Assembly: GCA_027603065.1 (NCBI GenBank)
Contig: JADGJP010000015.1
Location: forward strand, 491,933 to 555,932
Reading direction: 5' to 3'
DNA: 64,000 nucleotides
From: Geranomyces variabilis
Taxonomy: Eukaryota; Chytridiomycota; Chytridiomycetes; Spizellomycetales; Powellomycetaceae
Shown here: piece after piece, positions 1 through 10,535 of the stretch
Layout: each line of letters opens with the position of its first letter
How positions within the stretch are numbered: position 1 is the stretch's first letter
Translations under genes and position numbers: made by a program
The notes under the pieces: model-generated
Database searches by the model: none
Told to the model about the DNA's origin: nothing
What the model saw: the letters and a program-made list of their open reading frames with translations, nothing else

Positions 1-2363
1 TTTGGACTTTGGCTTTGGTTCCTTCGGCGGACGCGAGCCCGCTAGCAAGCTTCTTTCAAGCTCATCGGCATCATACCCAGTCGGGTCCGCAAGAATCTCA
101 GCTGGAAGGTAGTCGCGGTACCGCTCCGCTTCTTCGCGGTTATCACCGACCGAGCTTGCGAGAATAAGCCCGGCAACGGATTCCCAGTCGGTGGGATCGG
201 CGCGGACCATTTGCTCGTATAAGCGCGCCGCTTCTTGAGGCTGGGAGAGGCGAAGCCTGTAGCTGGCGAGGTGTTTGAGACTGGCGCCGTGGTTCTGATT
301 GCAGCACGAGCGGACCGGTAAGTGCTCTGAAGTACGCACATCGGAAAATCAGGACTCCCATACCGCAGAACCTTGACTTTCCCAGAACTTGGCGGCCTCG
401 TCAAGAACCTTGGCGGCTTCCTTTAGTTCGCCTATTTGGCTATGGAGCCACGCAAGCAGCGACACAATGCCGGGCAGGAAAAGTCTCTCAGGTCCCGGTT
501 TCAGTGATTTGCTCAGATGCATTTGAGCCTTGGGGAAAGCTCCTTTAGTGATAAATGCTTGCGCGATGGCCAAGTGGAGCGGCAACGGGTCCGAGACTTT
601 TCCGATAGCGTTCTGCATAAAAGCGCACGTAATGAGCAGGAGCAAATGGGATGAGCCACCCAGGTCAAAGGTAATTTACCCCCAGAACGCTTTCCACAGA
701 AACGTTGCTCTTGGACATGCTTTCAATGCCCGCGAGAATCAGCCACGGTGTCGGGTCAGATGGATACTGTGCTGCAAGGCCCGTTGCATGTTTGCGTGCC
801 TCCTTCAACTAAAGTTTGCGATGCAGGGGCGATAAATTAGTAAAATTGCTCAGTAACACCGCGCGTAGTCACATAAAAGATCTAACCTTGGGTTTAGCCG
901 GGTCAAGCATCACGATTGTGGCATTTAGGTCAAAGATCTTCGTTTGCTCATTTGTCAGTTTGTATTCCGGGTGCGAGTTGCGGAGACCGTGGTAGGCGGT
1001 GGCGGCGGCGTCCAAGTCTCCAGTCAGCGAAGACACGTTGTTGATTGCGATCACTTGGCTAATCACAGTCTCCGTTCCGCTGCTGCGAGCGTGTAGAGTT
1101 CGTGTCAGACAGTCTGACTTGTTTGTGCCGCTGGACGGCCTTTGCCGTCCGCATTGACTGACTCACTCAAGAACCTCCTTATACAGCTCCTGCGCTTCCC
1201 GATGCCGAAGCTGCTTCTGACGCAGAAACCCAAGTTGAAGTTTGATCATATCAACATCATCTTTGTCGGCCTCATTCTCAGCCTGAAGGTCTTCACATTG
1301 ACCTACAAGCTTGCCGTTAGACGCATTCACGACACCGTCGAGAGCCAAAATCAGAGTTGCGTGGTCTTACGAAGTGCGATAGAGAGCAACTCCTCAGCGG
1401 CGTCGTAATCGCCTTGCGAAATACGAGTGCACGCGACATTGTGAAGCAGGTCCCACGGATCGGTCGACTTTTGCACCGCAATCTGCATTCCCCCGTCAGT
1501 AATTATGGTCCGGAAAGCGGGCACCCAAGCGCCTGCCCGCGGCTCACCTGGGCGGTAACATCCACTCCAGCAGCGACGGCAGCGGCTTTGACAGCTGCAA
1601 TATTGACCTTCAGCTCAGAGTCTTCTCCCTAGAAGCAAAATAAGCTTTTAGTCTTGTAACAGATGATAGTCGCACAACGAAGGCTACCTCGTCTGCGTCC
1701 GCTTCTAGCTGAGTGTAGACCTCAAGGCACTCGGCGTACTTGTCAAGACGGAACAGCTGGCAACATACAGAGCGTCACGCCACATCATCAGCCAAACAGC
1801 TCCAATGAAGAAGTGCGCCGCCGCTCGACACCGCCAACGCACCACTTGCGCCTCAAGGTGCCTCATACTGCGGGCTGCGGCCTCGCCAAGCAACTCCACC
1901 GCTTCGTCGCTTCGCGTGCGAATCAGCTCCAAACTGGCCTCAAATTCGCTCGTGCGATACAGGCAGTAAGCATGCTCGAGAATGAACTCGTCGCGAACTG
2001 AATCGGGAACTTTGGCGTCGTCGAGCGTCGATAGAGCTCGTGCATATTGCTCTAGCCGGATGTCCGCAACGATCTGTGGCGCGAGTTGCAGGCATTAGCC
2101 TTCGCCGTCCAAACCGCCCTTCAATCATGCCAGTTTAATCCAAAATTAACAAAGGCGTACTTTGGCGTGAAGCGCATCAGCGTCATACGGTGATGCTTTC
2201 AAGACTAGAACGGTGGGGGCAATTAGCCATGGCGACGGCTAAGAGAGGTATCCGTTGCCATCATACTGGAGGTCGCTATTTCTGATGTGCGGGCATAATT
2301 GTCGGCCTCGTAGGCATCCCGTAGCTTGGCAAAGTCCTCTACGAGGGCTTGCGGAGAGGCCAT
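1..2363 (-). CDS. SRP72: Signal recognition particle subunit SRP72 (3' end outside window)
   Basis: SRP72 is the largest protein of the signal recognition particle. With SRP68 it binds the 7S RNA during co-translational targeting of proteins to the ER. I recognised it from TPR-like pieces on the minus strand in several exons: an N-terminal piece starting MASPQALVEDFAKL at 2363, a piece with EHAYCLYRTSEFEASLEL near 1990-1900, one with LLHNVACTRISQGDYDAAEE near 1480-1400, and helical repeats at 1350-1160, 1060-870 and 640-350. The order and the N-V-A-C and L-Q-L-G-F signatures fit the family. The C-terminal basic RNA-binding tail begins near the left edge, where lysine/proline-rich codons run off the window, so the gene is partial. 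At least six short introns are implied and I did not fix every junction. It shares its strand with the bZIP gene upstream, 152 bases away. Confidence 0.82.
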
Positions 2364-2515
2364 GCTTGAAATTCAAGATCACTAGAGGGAAAGGGGAGCG
2401 CAAAGGCAACAGCGGCCAGTGGTTCTAACGTGTCGAAGTGGTTGAATATGTTCCCACTATTGTGAATTGTTTAACAATGCAGACACACCCGCTCTATGTA
2501 CAGTTTACAGAAGTC

Positions 2516-4820
2516 TCAGTGCAAGTCCTCAGAAGCGTTCCACGTAACCATGCGCGCGCCAACCACTTCAACGTCCAGCTGCAGGAAGGCGCCTTTATCA
2601 TCGTCTCGAACATCTGCCGGTGGCAAGGTCGCGACCAGCGAGAACTTTGGCCGCGCGCAAGCTTCGGCGGCCGGGTCAGCCGCCCGAGGTGGGGATGCCA
2701 TCGCAGGCGCGGGATCCTGCTCTTGATACGGGAGGAGATGAATCGAATCGTCGAGCGAGATATGCGGTATGGCCTTTGGTGCGGAGCCGTCGGCATTGTA
2801 TTGCGTGGCATGGCCTGCAGGGATTCGTACAAACTCGCGGACAGCGCCCGGTGGCATGTTAGGGTGGTCGCGGGCGGCATGGCGGAGAAGCTGCCGGGCG
2901 ACAACGCCACCGCGTCGCGGAGTAGGGGCAGCGGTAGCAGCAGGGGTGATGTGCTCAGTCACGTCCTCTTTGGTGTTGCGGAACAAATTGCGGAGTTTGG
3001 TGACTGGGCCGCGACCGTTTTTTTCAACGCGGCTGGCTAGACCTCCGAGAACGTCACCGAATCGCCAGTCCAGCGGCAGCGCGACAGCACTCTCGAATCG
3101 CCGCGAAATATCTTTGCGCATGACAGGCACAAGCCCGCCACGGGATGTCGAAGGTCCACCTGCCAGTGGAGAAGCCGAGGCCGGAAGATACAAGATCTGC
3201 TGAGGCGCATCTAGAAGGTGGAAGCCTGTGGTGGCTTGCGGCAATACTGATGCGGGTTCTGACGAAAGAAGTGGGAACTCTGAGTTTGGCGCAGAGTAGG
3301 CTCGGCCAACAATGTGACCACCAAGGTGTGATGAAGAAGACATGAATCCCGGCAGGAATATCAGGGCGAACGAGAAGAACACAGTCTGCCAGGAGCAATC
3401 ACATGGTTAGACAAAGCAAAGAAGACATTAAGACAGTCAGCGCAATACATACCATGAGAACGGTGCCCACTGTCTTTTTGTCAGGCAGTTCGACGTGGTG
3501 CTGCGGCTTGGCAGCGGGGGCTGCTAGCGGCTGTGCGCCAAACATATTCCCATTGAAAGCCATTGACTGCCCACAAGTGCAGTGTACGTTTTGTCTCAAA
3601 ATCGCATTTTCCCTTTCTAGCACAATATTGCGATCTTCGAGCTGCTTGAGCCGGTCCATAAGCATTGTGTTTTCAGCAAGAAGGTTTTCCGTCTGTTCTT
3701 CAAGCCTTGTCTGGTGCTCGCGCTTGCGCTTGCGCGATTCCAGCGCTGCAGCGCGGTTGCGAATAAGCCGCTCGGCACGCTTCTGAGCAGGCGTCAGCGG
3801 AGCAGACGGATCTGCCGGGGGTTTTGGTGGCAAGAGAGGCTGCTTTTTCATTTCAAGCAATTGCTGTATGGTTGCTTTCGCGGTAGGAACAAATGGTAAG
3901 GGTGTGGACGCAAGCGGTGCCGCTGAAAGGGCGCTTATTGGGTAGTTTACAACGGGCGCTGCGATGGCGTTCGGCTGAGGTTGCTCCTGGCTCTCTTTCT
4001 CCGTTTGCGGCTCAGATTTGATCTTGACGAGCGGCTCCGGGGAGAGCGGTGGTTTAGAGTAAACCAGAGGCTGCTGCTGATGTTGTGGAACCGCACCCAC
4101 CGGTCCTGCAGCGGTGGCTTTGGCAGCTACAGATGGCGGAGGCTGGGAAGACAAAGGCGCAGCAATCGAGTTTGATTTCGCGTGAGCTTCCTCCTGCTGC
4201 TGCTGTTGTTGTTGAGAAGGGCCCCCAGCACCGTTCGGTACGGAGCAGTTTACAAACTTCCACTGCTGCCCACCGGCTGGCGGCGGCGCTGGGGCGGAAA
4301 GCGATGGCGTGTTTGTCGGCGACACTTCGGGTACCACAACCAGTTGTCCGGGCGGGGCCGTCATGAGAGGAGCCATTTTCAAAGGGTCATCAAAGTCCAG
4401 CAACCATTCGGTACTGGGCGATCTGATGGACGCGGCACTTGACGGGCTCGAAGGCGAGAACGCGCGCAGTCCCGAAATTGAGCTTTCGGGACTGCTGCTT
4501 TCTGGCCCACCAATTAGAGCCCATGAGCTTTGCAAGCTCTCGACACCCTGCATCATCTCGGCATCCGTTAGCGGCGCCAAGGGGTCAGATGACAGAAAGG
4601 GGTCGTCGAGCGGGAACGCGTATGGCAGGTGGCCATAGTCGTCGAGGTCGGCCATTGCGAGAAAGTCGTCGTTAATGAAGGATCGGAACAGCTCATCGTC
4701 GATGACCTCGCCGGCGGGTGGCGGCGGGGTGCGTGCGGTGGAGCCTGGAGAAGAGGAGACGTCGCTGCGCGGCGCCTGCGGCGGTGGGGTTGATTCTGAG
4801 GAATGTGCGGCCGCAGTCAT
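2516..4820 (-). CDS. Membrane-anchored bZIP transcription factor (ATF6-like architecture)
   Basis: Two exons, 4820-3453 and 3385-2516, join in frame to 745 residues. An acidic N-terminus (about residues 40-70) is followed by proline/serine-rich sequence, a seven-glutamine run near 203-209, and a possible sumoylation site IKSE near 267. The basic region RAERLIRNRAAALESRKRKR lies at about 348-367, followed by a leucine zipper to about 411. A single hydrophobic segment preceded by KK starts at about 449, and roughly 275 residues follow it. Known membrane bZIPs (ATF6, CREB3) are held in the ER and released by proteolysis. The architecture here implies the same topology, but that is inference. The basic region also resembles fungal HAC1-type factors of the unfolded protein response. 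The 67-base intron interrupts the membrane segment. Divergent from NSA2, with about 395 bases between starts. Confidence 0.85.
3386..3452 (-). other. Intron inside the transmembrane segment of the bZIP gene
   Basis: The donor GTATGT and an acceptor ending TGGCAG give a 67-base intron. If retained, the reading frame continues with hydrophobic residues (VCIALTVLMSSLLCLTM) and then stops, giving a 473-residue protein that still ends in a plausible membrane anchor but lacks the distal domain. If spliced, the segment continues as TVFFSFALIFLPGF. Confidence 0.75.
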
Positions 4821-5215
4821 TCTTGTCGCGCGAGACGCTTAACAGCGGCGGGGAGCGGTTTGGCAAGTGGCAGTAGAAAGACAGGACAGACGAAAGAAAG
4901 CACACTGCCCGGTGGAGTTGCTGGCACGACAAAGGTTGCTGAAGGTGGGTTGTGGTAAGTAAGCGAGTCTGGGGCAGATTGGAAGGTTGTTGAAGGTTGG
5001 GTTGGTTGCGGGTGGCAGGCTGGAGTGGTTGTTGTTGCAATTTGAGCGGTGGGCGGATGACACACCCAAGTGACCTGGTCACGTGAGGGGCGGCGGGTGG
5101 GGCTCCCCCACTGCGTTTTTTCGCGAAACAAGGGAGCTTGCTTGCACCTTTCGCTTGCTTCTTCTCAACCGTCCCCATCAGCTTTACCCCCCCCCCCCGC
5201 AAGCAATCGCCCGCC
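4821..5215. promoter_or_regulatory. Divergent promoter between the bZIP gene and NSA2
   Basis: This 395-base gap lies between two divergent start codons. It carries a perfect TCACGTGA palindrome with its CACGTG core at 5080-5085, the kind of site bound by bHLH or Cbf1-type factors, and a run of 12 C at 5187-5198 just before the NSA2 start. No TATA box was seen. The regulatory role is inferred from position. Confidence 0.5.
5187..5198 (+). repeat. Homopolymer of twelve C
   Basis: Twelve consecutive C, 17 bases before the NSA2 start codon, in its leader. Length may be unstable or miscounted. Confidence 0.9.
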
Positions 5216-6271
5216 ATGCCCCAGGGTGACTACATTGACGAGAGTATAAAGAAACATGGTCGCCGTCTCGACCACGAGGAGCGCAAGTGAGTACTCAACA
5301 CACCGCGCTGAGGGAGGGAACCAAAAAGAGGAGGGTCGCACGGAGCGGAGGACCAAGGGCGAAGGAGGGTCAGCTCGGCGCAACCCAAAGACCGGCCTTC
5401 TTTGCGACCGCGAGCTGCCAATTGCTGAATTGAAAGGGCCGCGAAAACTTACCCGACACTTTGCTTCTTTTAAGGCGGAAGAAGGAGGCTCGTGAAGTGC
5501 ACTCTCGTTCGGCGCACGCACAAAAGCTCCACGGCCTCAAGGCCAAGCTTTACAACAAGAAGCGCCACAATGAGAAGATCCAGATGAAAAAGACCATCAA
5601 AATGCACGAGGAGCGTAACAACAAGCACAAGTCGGACGACCAGCCCGTGCAGGAGGGCGCCGTACCAACATACCTGCTCGACCGTGAGAACCAGTCGCGC
5701 GCCAAAGTGCTTTCCAACATGATTAAGCAAAAGCGGAAGGAGAAGGCGGGCAAGTGGTCGGTGCCGCTGCCCAAAGTGAAGGGAATGGACGAGGCCGAGG
5801 TCTTCAAAGTGCTGAAAACAGGCAAGCGGAAAACCAAGCAGTGGAAGCGTGTGGTCACAAAAGCGACGTTTGTTGGCGAGGGCTTTACGCGGAAACCTCC
5901 GAAGTACGAGCGCTTTGTTCGTCCTATGGCTCTGCGGTACAAGAAGGCCCACGTCACGCATCCGGAGCTTGGCGCAACCTTCTGCCTGCCCATCCTCGGC
6001 GTAAAGAAGAACCCGTCCAGCCCAATGTACACCCAGCTCGGCGTCATTACGAAGGGAACGATCATCGAAGTAAACGTCAGCGAACTCGGTCTCGTCACGC
6101 AGAGCGGAAAGGTTGTGTGGGGAAAGTACGCCCAGGTTACAAACAACCCGGAAAATGACGGCGTAAGTGGACCAATCAGCTTGCTTGCTATAAACGTCCT
6201 GATCACTGGCTGACGATAGTTTTATTTTTTGCTCGGACTCTTAGTGCATCAACGCGGTTCTCCTCGTTTAG
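5216..6271 (+). CDS. NSA2: Ribosome biogenesis protein NSA2
   Basis: Nsa2 is a nucleolar assembly factor of the pre-60S particle, needed for 27S pre-rRNA processing, and is related to the ribosomal protein S8e fold. Three exons (5216-5286, 5475-6162, 6245-6271) join to exactly 261 residues, the length of the yeast protein. The start [20 protein letters not shown] and the end [15 protein letters not shown] match the family closely. Other conserved blocks are [28 protein letters not shown] and [18 protein letters not shown]. Introns are 188 and 82 bases, with GTGAGT and GTAAGT donors. The first intron comes right after the conserved basic N-terminus. ILV3 follows on the same strand about 300 bases downstream. 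Confidence 0.97.
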
Positions 6272-6568
6272 ATAGATTCATTCCCACTCTCCGTCTTTGC
6301 TTAACACTTGGCCCGAGCGCATCCCGCTCGCAGATCTAGTGTTTATCTCAATCACCTTTTTGTAATATAGTCATAAAATCATTTCTGCGTGTGAATTCTG
6401 GCTGTCTGCTTTCATATGTTTGTTGAGCGCGTGCACTTGCAAAGATGAGTCATTTGAATCTCATCTCAGATTGAATGATAACTTGATAACTTGCAATTTT
6501 TCCCAACCAGCTAATTACCCCACTTTGCCAGCGAAAACCATTTCCTGCTTGCCAGTAGAAAATACGAC
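6272..6568 (+). promoter_or_regulatory. Gap between NSA2 and ILV3
   Basis: About 300 bases, AT-richer than the genes, hold the NSA2 3' end and the ILV3 promoter. There are several short ATG-initiated reading frames (for example at 6446 and 6474) that stop within a few codons. They could act as upstream ORFs if the transcript starts early. No clear TATA box was seen. Confidence 0.35.
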
Positions 6569-8780
6569 ATGCCCTTGCCTCTCAGAATCCAACCACGGCT
6601 GCTGCTGTCTCACAGGTGTGGCCGCGCGTTTGCCATGCCGCGATAGATCACCATGCTCATCCAATTCCTGCTCCTTTCTTCAGCTCGAAGCTAACCAGCA
6701 AACGAAATTATGCAACGGCGCCGGCAAATACCACAACATCAAACCGCTACAGCGCGAGAATTACTCAGAGCAAAGCTCAGGGAGCCTCGCAAGCCATGCG
6801 TAAGTGCCGTGGAGCGAGCACTTGGCAGTATTTTCATACTAACCAATTGCCTCGTAAGGACAGTCCACGCAACGGGCCTCACATCAGCCGATCTAAATCT
6901 GCCCCAGGTCGGCATCTCAAGTGTATGGTATGAAGGCAACCCGTGCAACATGCATCTCTTGGACCTCGCCGGGCAGGTCAAAGCCGGCGTCAAGAAAGCC
7001 GGCCTGGTTGGATACCGCTTCAACACGATCGGCGTCAGCGACGGCATCAGCATGGGCACTGAGGGCATGTGCTACTCGCTGCAGAGCCGCGAAATCATTG
7101 CCGATTCGATTGAGACGGTGATGGGTGCGCAGTGGTATGACGCAAACATTTCAATCCCGGGCTGCGACAAAAACATGCCAGGCGTCATGATTGCGATGGC
7201 GCGCATAAATCGCCCTTCTTTGATTGTGTACGGAGGCTCGATCAAAGCAGGCGTATCATGTGGAGGCAGTCCGTTGGACATCGTATCGGCTTTCCAATGT
7301 TACGGAGAGTACATTGCTGGCCGCATTACGGAAGAGGAGCGCGCCGATGTGGTCAAGAACGCGTGTCCCGGTGCTGGCGCTTGCGGTGGCATGTACACAG
7401 CCAACACGAGTAAGTGTCCGAGCTAATGTCTCATGAAGCCGTGTATTAGTTCTGACACCTCACGCTCCCGTGACTGCAGTGTCTAGCGCCATCGAGGCAA
7501 TGGGCATGAGCCTTCCGTACAGCTCGTCAACCCCGGCCACGCATCCGAAAAAGCTGGAAGAGTGCGTCCGCGCGGGCGAGGCTATCAAATATCTCCTTGA
7601 GAAAAATATCACGCCAAAAGATATCATGACTCGTGAGGCATTCGAGAACGCGATGGTCCTCACAATGGCTCTGGGAGGTGAGACGATGGAATCACAGAAC
7701 CGTTTCCGTGACTCACACTAAGAGATTTTAAACGACGCCTCTTTTTATGTTAGGCTCAACCAACGCTGTTCTTCACCTGCTCGCTGTTGCGCGCGCTCTT
7801 GACGTCAAACTCACCATCGACGATTTCCAAGCCGTCAGCGACCGCGTACCCTTCATCGCCGATCTCAAGCCAAGCGGCCAATATGTCTTTGCGGACTTGC
7901 ACGAAATCGGGGGCATTCCTGCTGTTCTCAAATACCTCCTCGATGCAAAACTCATCAACGGCGACTGCCTGACTGTCACTGGCAAAACCCTCGCCGAAAA
8001 CCTGCAAGACCTTCCGGGCTTGAGCCCAGGGCAAAAGATCATACATCCTCTGTCCAAGCCCATCAAAGAGTCGGGACACATCCAGATCCTGCGCGGCAAT
8101 CTCGCGCCGGAAGGATCTGTGGCTAAGATTACCGGCAAGGAAGGCCTTGCGTTCAAGGGTCCCGCAAAAGTGTTTGATTGTGAAGAGGATATGCTCAAGA
8201 CCCTGGAAGATGGTGGAATCAGCAAGGGCGATGTGATCGTTATTCGGTATGAAGGGCCGAAGGGCGGACCGGGAATGCCTGAAATGCGTAAGTGCGGTGA
8301 CTGGGCCAAGTTTTGCTAGCTTGCGCAGCAACCTTACTGAAACCGTCACGCGCTATTCTTTGCAGTCACGCCAACTAGCGCGGTAATGGGTGCCGGCCTT
8401 GGCAAGGACGTCGCGCTCCTTACCGATGGGCGCTTCTCGGGCGGATCGCACGGCTTCATCATTGGACACATTTCCCCAGAAGCGCAGACCGGTGGACCGC
8501 TGGCGCTTGTCCGCAACGGCGACATAATATCAATTGACGCCGCAACAAAATCGATACAAGTCGACGTGAGCGATGCGGAGATGGCCAAGCGGAGAAAGGC
8601 GTGGGTTGCGCCGCCGCTTAAGGCCACGCGGGGAACGTTGTACAAGTTCATCAAGAATGTAGGAGCAATTTGCCGCACGCGGTCCACAGATATGTCGCGC
8701 GGACTGCAGCTAATGTCATTTTTCATTTTGCAATCAATTAGGTCAACAGTGCATCCCTCGGATGTACTACCGACGACTAA
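6569..8780 (+). CDS. ILV3: Dihydroxy-acid dehydratase, mitochondrial
   Basis: This enzyme dehydrates 2,3-dihydroxy acids to 2-keto acids in isoleucine and valine synthesis. It uses an iron-sulfur cluster in the mitochondrial matrix. Seven exons (6569-6615, 6684-6799, 6864-7409, 7480-7677, 7754-8287, 8366-8658, 8742-8780) join to 590 residues. The start is the first ATG giving an arginine/leucine-rich targeting peptide ([15 protein letters not shown]), and mature sequence follows from about KAQGASQAM. Cluster-ligand cysteines are visible in [18 protein letters not shown] and [30 protein letters not shown] and [13 protein letters not shown] are also diagnostic. All introns are 64-83 bases. The first coding exon is only 47 bases and was found from its GTGTGG donor and the TTCTTCAG acceptor. 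Confidence 0.96.
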
Positions 8781-8829
8781 TAGAAGGAACCATTTATATT
8801 TGCATCGCCACGGTCTTGAAGTCAGAATT

Positions 8830-9834
8830 TTAATGACCCCGCGTCCGCTTATTGCTGTTATTCGTGGTCCGTTGAATGTCATACTCAAGGGAGTGGCGAA
8901 CGCATGGATAGATTGCCTGGAACATTGCCCCGTTTAACTGTTCCTTCATAACCGATCGGCAGCCCGTGCACTGGCTTAAAATAGCCCATGAAAATTGCGC
9001 GTCGGGTTGTCGGCAAGGATTGAGACAAAACTGATTGGCCCCAAGACCAACTCTTATCGCGCCTGCGGAGTTCCAAAACCAAACTGGCAATCCGCGGCTT
9101 TCGACTGCGTCGACGTTTCCGCCGTTGTCCAGCAATCGTCCTTGACCGTTCTGGAGAAAATTCTGCAATGGACCGTTTCCGCGCACGCGGCCAGTGGAGG
9201 CCTCGGCGCACTCGGTTTCGAGCTTGGCAATGGCCGTCGTGAATTCCTGATTCATTTCGGCGAACTTTCGCTCAAGTATAGTAAAAGCTTGCTTCTGATT
9301 GAACAAGGCTGCGTCGAGTCTGGAGATGTCTGCCGTCAAATTTTGTATGTGACGGGACTTGTCCTCGATCTTGCGCTCCAGAGCTGTGACCTTGGCGGCC
9401 AGCGCCAGGTCGTTCTCGGGCCCTTGATGGCGGTGCGAGACGTGTTGGCACAAGTCTCCGCGAGGTCCGGTCCAGTCACAGTTTCTCGCCGCTTGACAGC
9501 GGACCTTGAGTTTATCGAGAATAGCAATCACCACACGAGACGTGACCGTCTTGTACGCCAGGGTGTTAGCCGGAGGCATCGCGGCTCGACAAATAGGACA
9601 TCCGCGTGCCCTTCCTTCACGAATCCATTTGTCGATATGCGTTTGAGAGAGGGTGACCACAGTTCACCAGCTCCACAGGGTCGATGAAAGGGTCAAGAGA
9701 GATGGGACAGCTGAGGTCGTTGTCTACCGCATCAACGTAAGAGAACTGGCAACCTAAAGATTTCAGTTTTGCACCAAGCTGGCCCTCAGATTCGAAGCCG
9801 CTGAATTTACATTCAAATCGCCAAGGACTGGCAT
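8830..9834 (-). pseudogene. U-box/RING plus TRAF-type zinc finger E3-like gene with a frameshift
   Basis: A short exon MPVLGDLN (9834-9811) can be spliced through a 65-base intron to FSYVDAVDNDLSCPISLDPF, the start of a RING/U-box domain. The reading frame then breaks at about 9651-9656. The frame carrying CPI...NCGH stops soon after, while the continuation TLSQTHIDKWI...GCPICR lies in another frame. No intron can explain this, because the two halves meet without spare sequence. Loss of two bases at CAC(AC)CCTC would restore family spacing. Downstream are a TRAF-type zinc finger (CQAARNCDWTGPRGDLCQH), a coiled coil near residues 80-150 of the long frame, and an unrecognised tail. A ubiquitin ligase role is inferred from the family. 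It may be a pseudogene or carry a sequence error. Confidence 0.6.
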
Positions 9835-10535
9835 AGTGGTAGTATGAGAAAAAGAGACCGAGCGTGGGAATCAGGAAGGGAGACCCGATTGATCAAGAGC
9901 GTTGACACCGAGAGGCAAAAGGTTGCGAGCAAAGCAAGCACGGCTGTTGTAAATAAGCGTCTGTTCTTCGCCGTATACTCAGAGCAGACCTCTCCTGCAC
10001 GGGCCCAGAGAGACAACGAAAGAAGGCGAGGATGAGGAGAAACGCGAGGAATGACAAGAGCTTTGCAAAGCAGTTACCCCTGCGACTATTGTTAATGTGA
10101 GTCACACTTTCTCACTCCACCCTCCGACTTCGCTGTGCTGTGATAACGCAACAGTGCGCACGACGTTCAGCTGCAAAGCTATGCCTCCTCGAAACTATTA
10201 ACCGGCACTGGCAACTGTATTACCTTGTCTACCTGTTAAACCCTTTGTGTGAGCTTGCAACGTTTGTCAACACTCCACTGTGTCGAAAATTTCCTGTGGA
10301 TGCAGGTCAGGTAAAACTCAATTCAATTCTTTCAGAATCAGAACATCCCGTTGACTAGCACAAGCGCAGATGCGGGAGAGCCCCATTACGAGAATATGTT
10401 ATTGGGAGAGGAATCTCATGACACCTCATTCCGTTCTAGCCTAATCTATTTGTCACACCGTGTTGGGCTCGATCGGTTCATGGACGTACGTAACAGCAAG
10501 GCGTGAGGTGTCATAATAAGAAGACATTACATATT
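9835..10535. other. 700-base gap, no confident gene
   Basis: Minus-strand reading frames at 10105-9893 and 10016-9813 each contain one hydrophobic stretch, but they overlap, show no family resemblance and lack clear splice joins to the E3-like gene. The rest is probably promoter of that gene and 3' flank of the methyltransferase gene. Confidence 0.4.

Noticed and set aside
2438-3040. Long plus-strand frame of 200 residues
   Set aside because: It is the antisense shadow of the second exon of the bZIP gene, whose protein is clearly the real one.
9813-10105. Hydrophobic minus-strand frames near the E3-like gene
   Set aside because: Two overlapping frames both look hydrophobic, neither joins in frame to the E3 gene, and a better first exon (9834-9811) exists.
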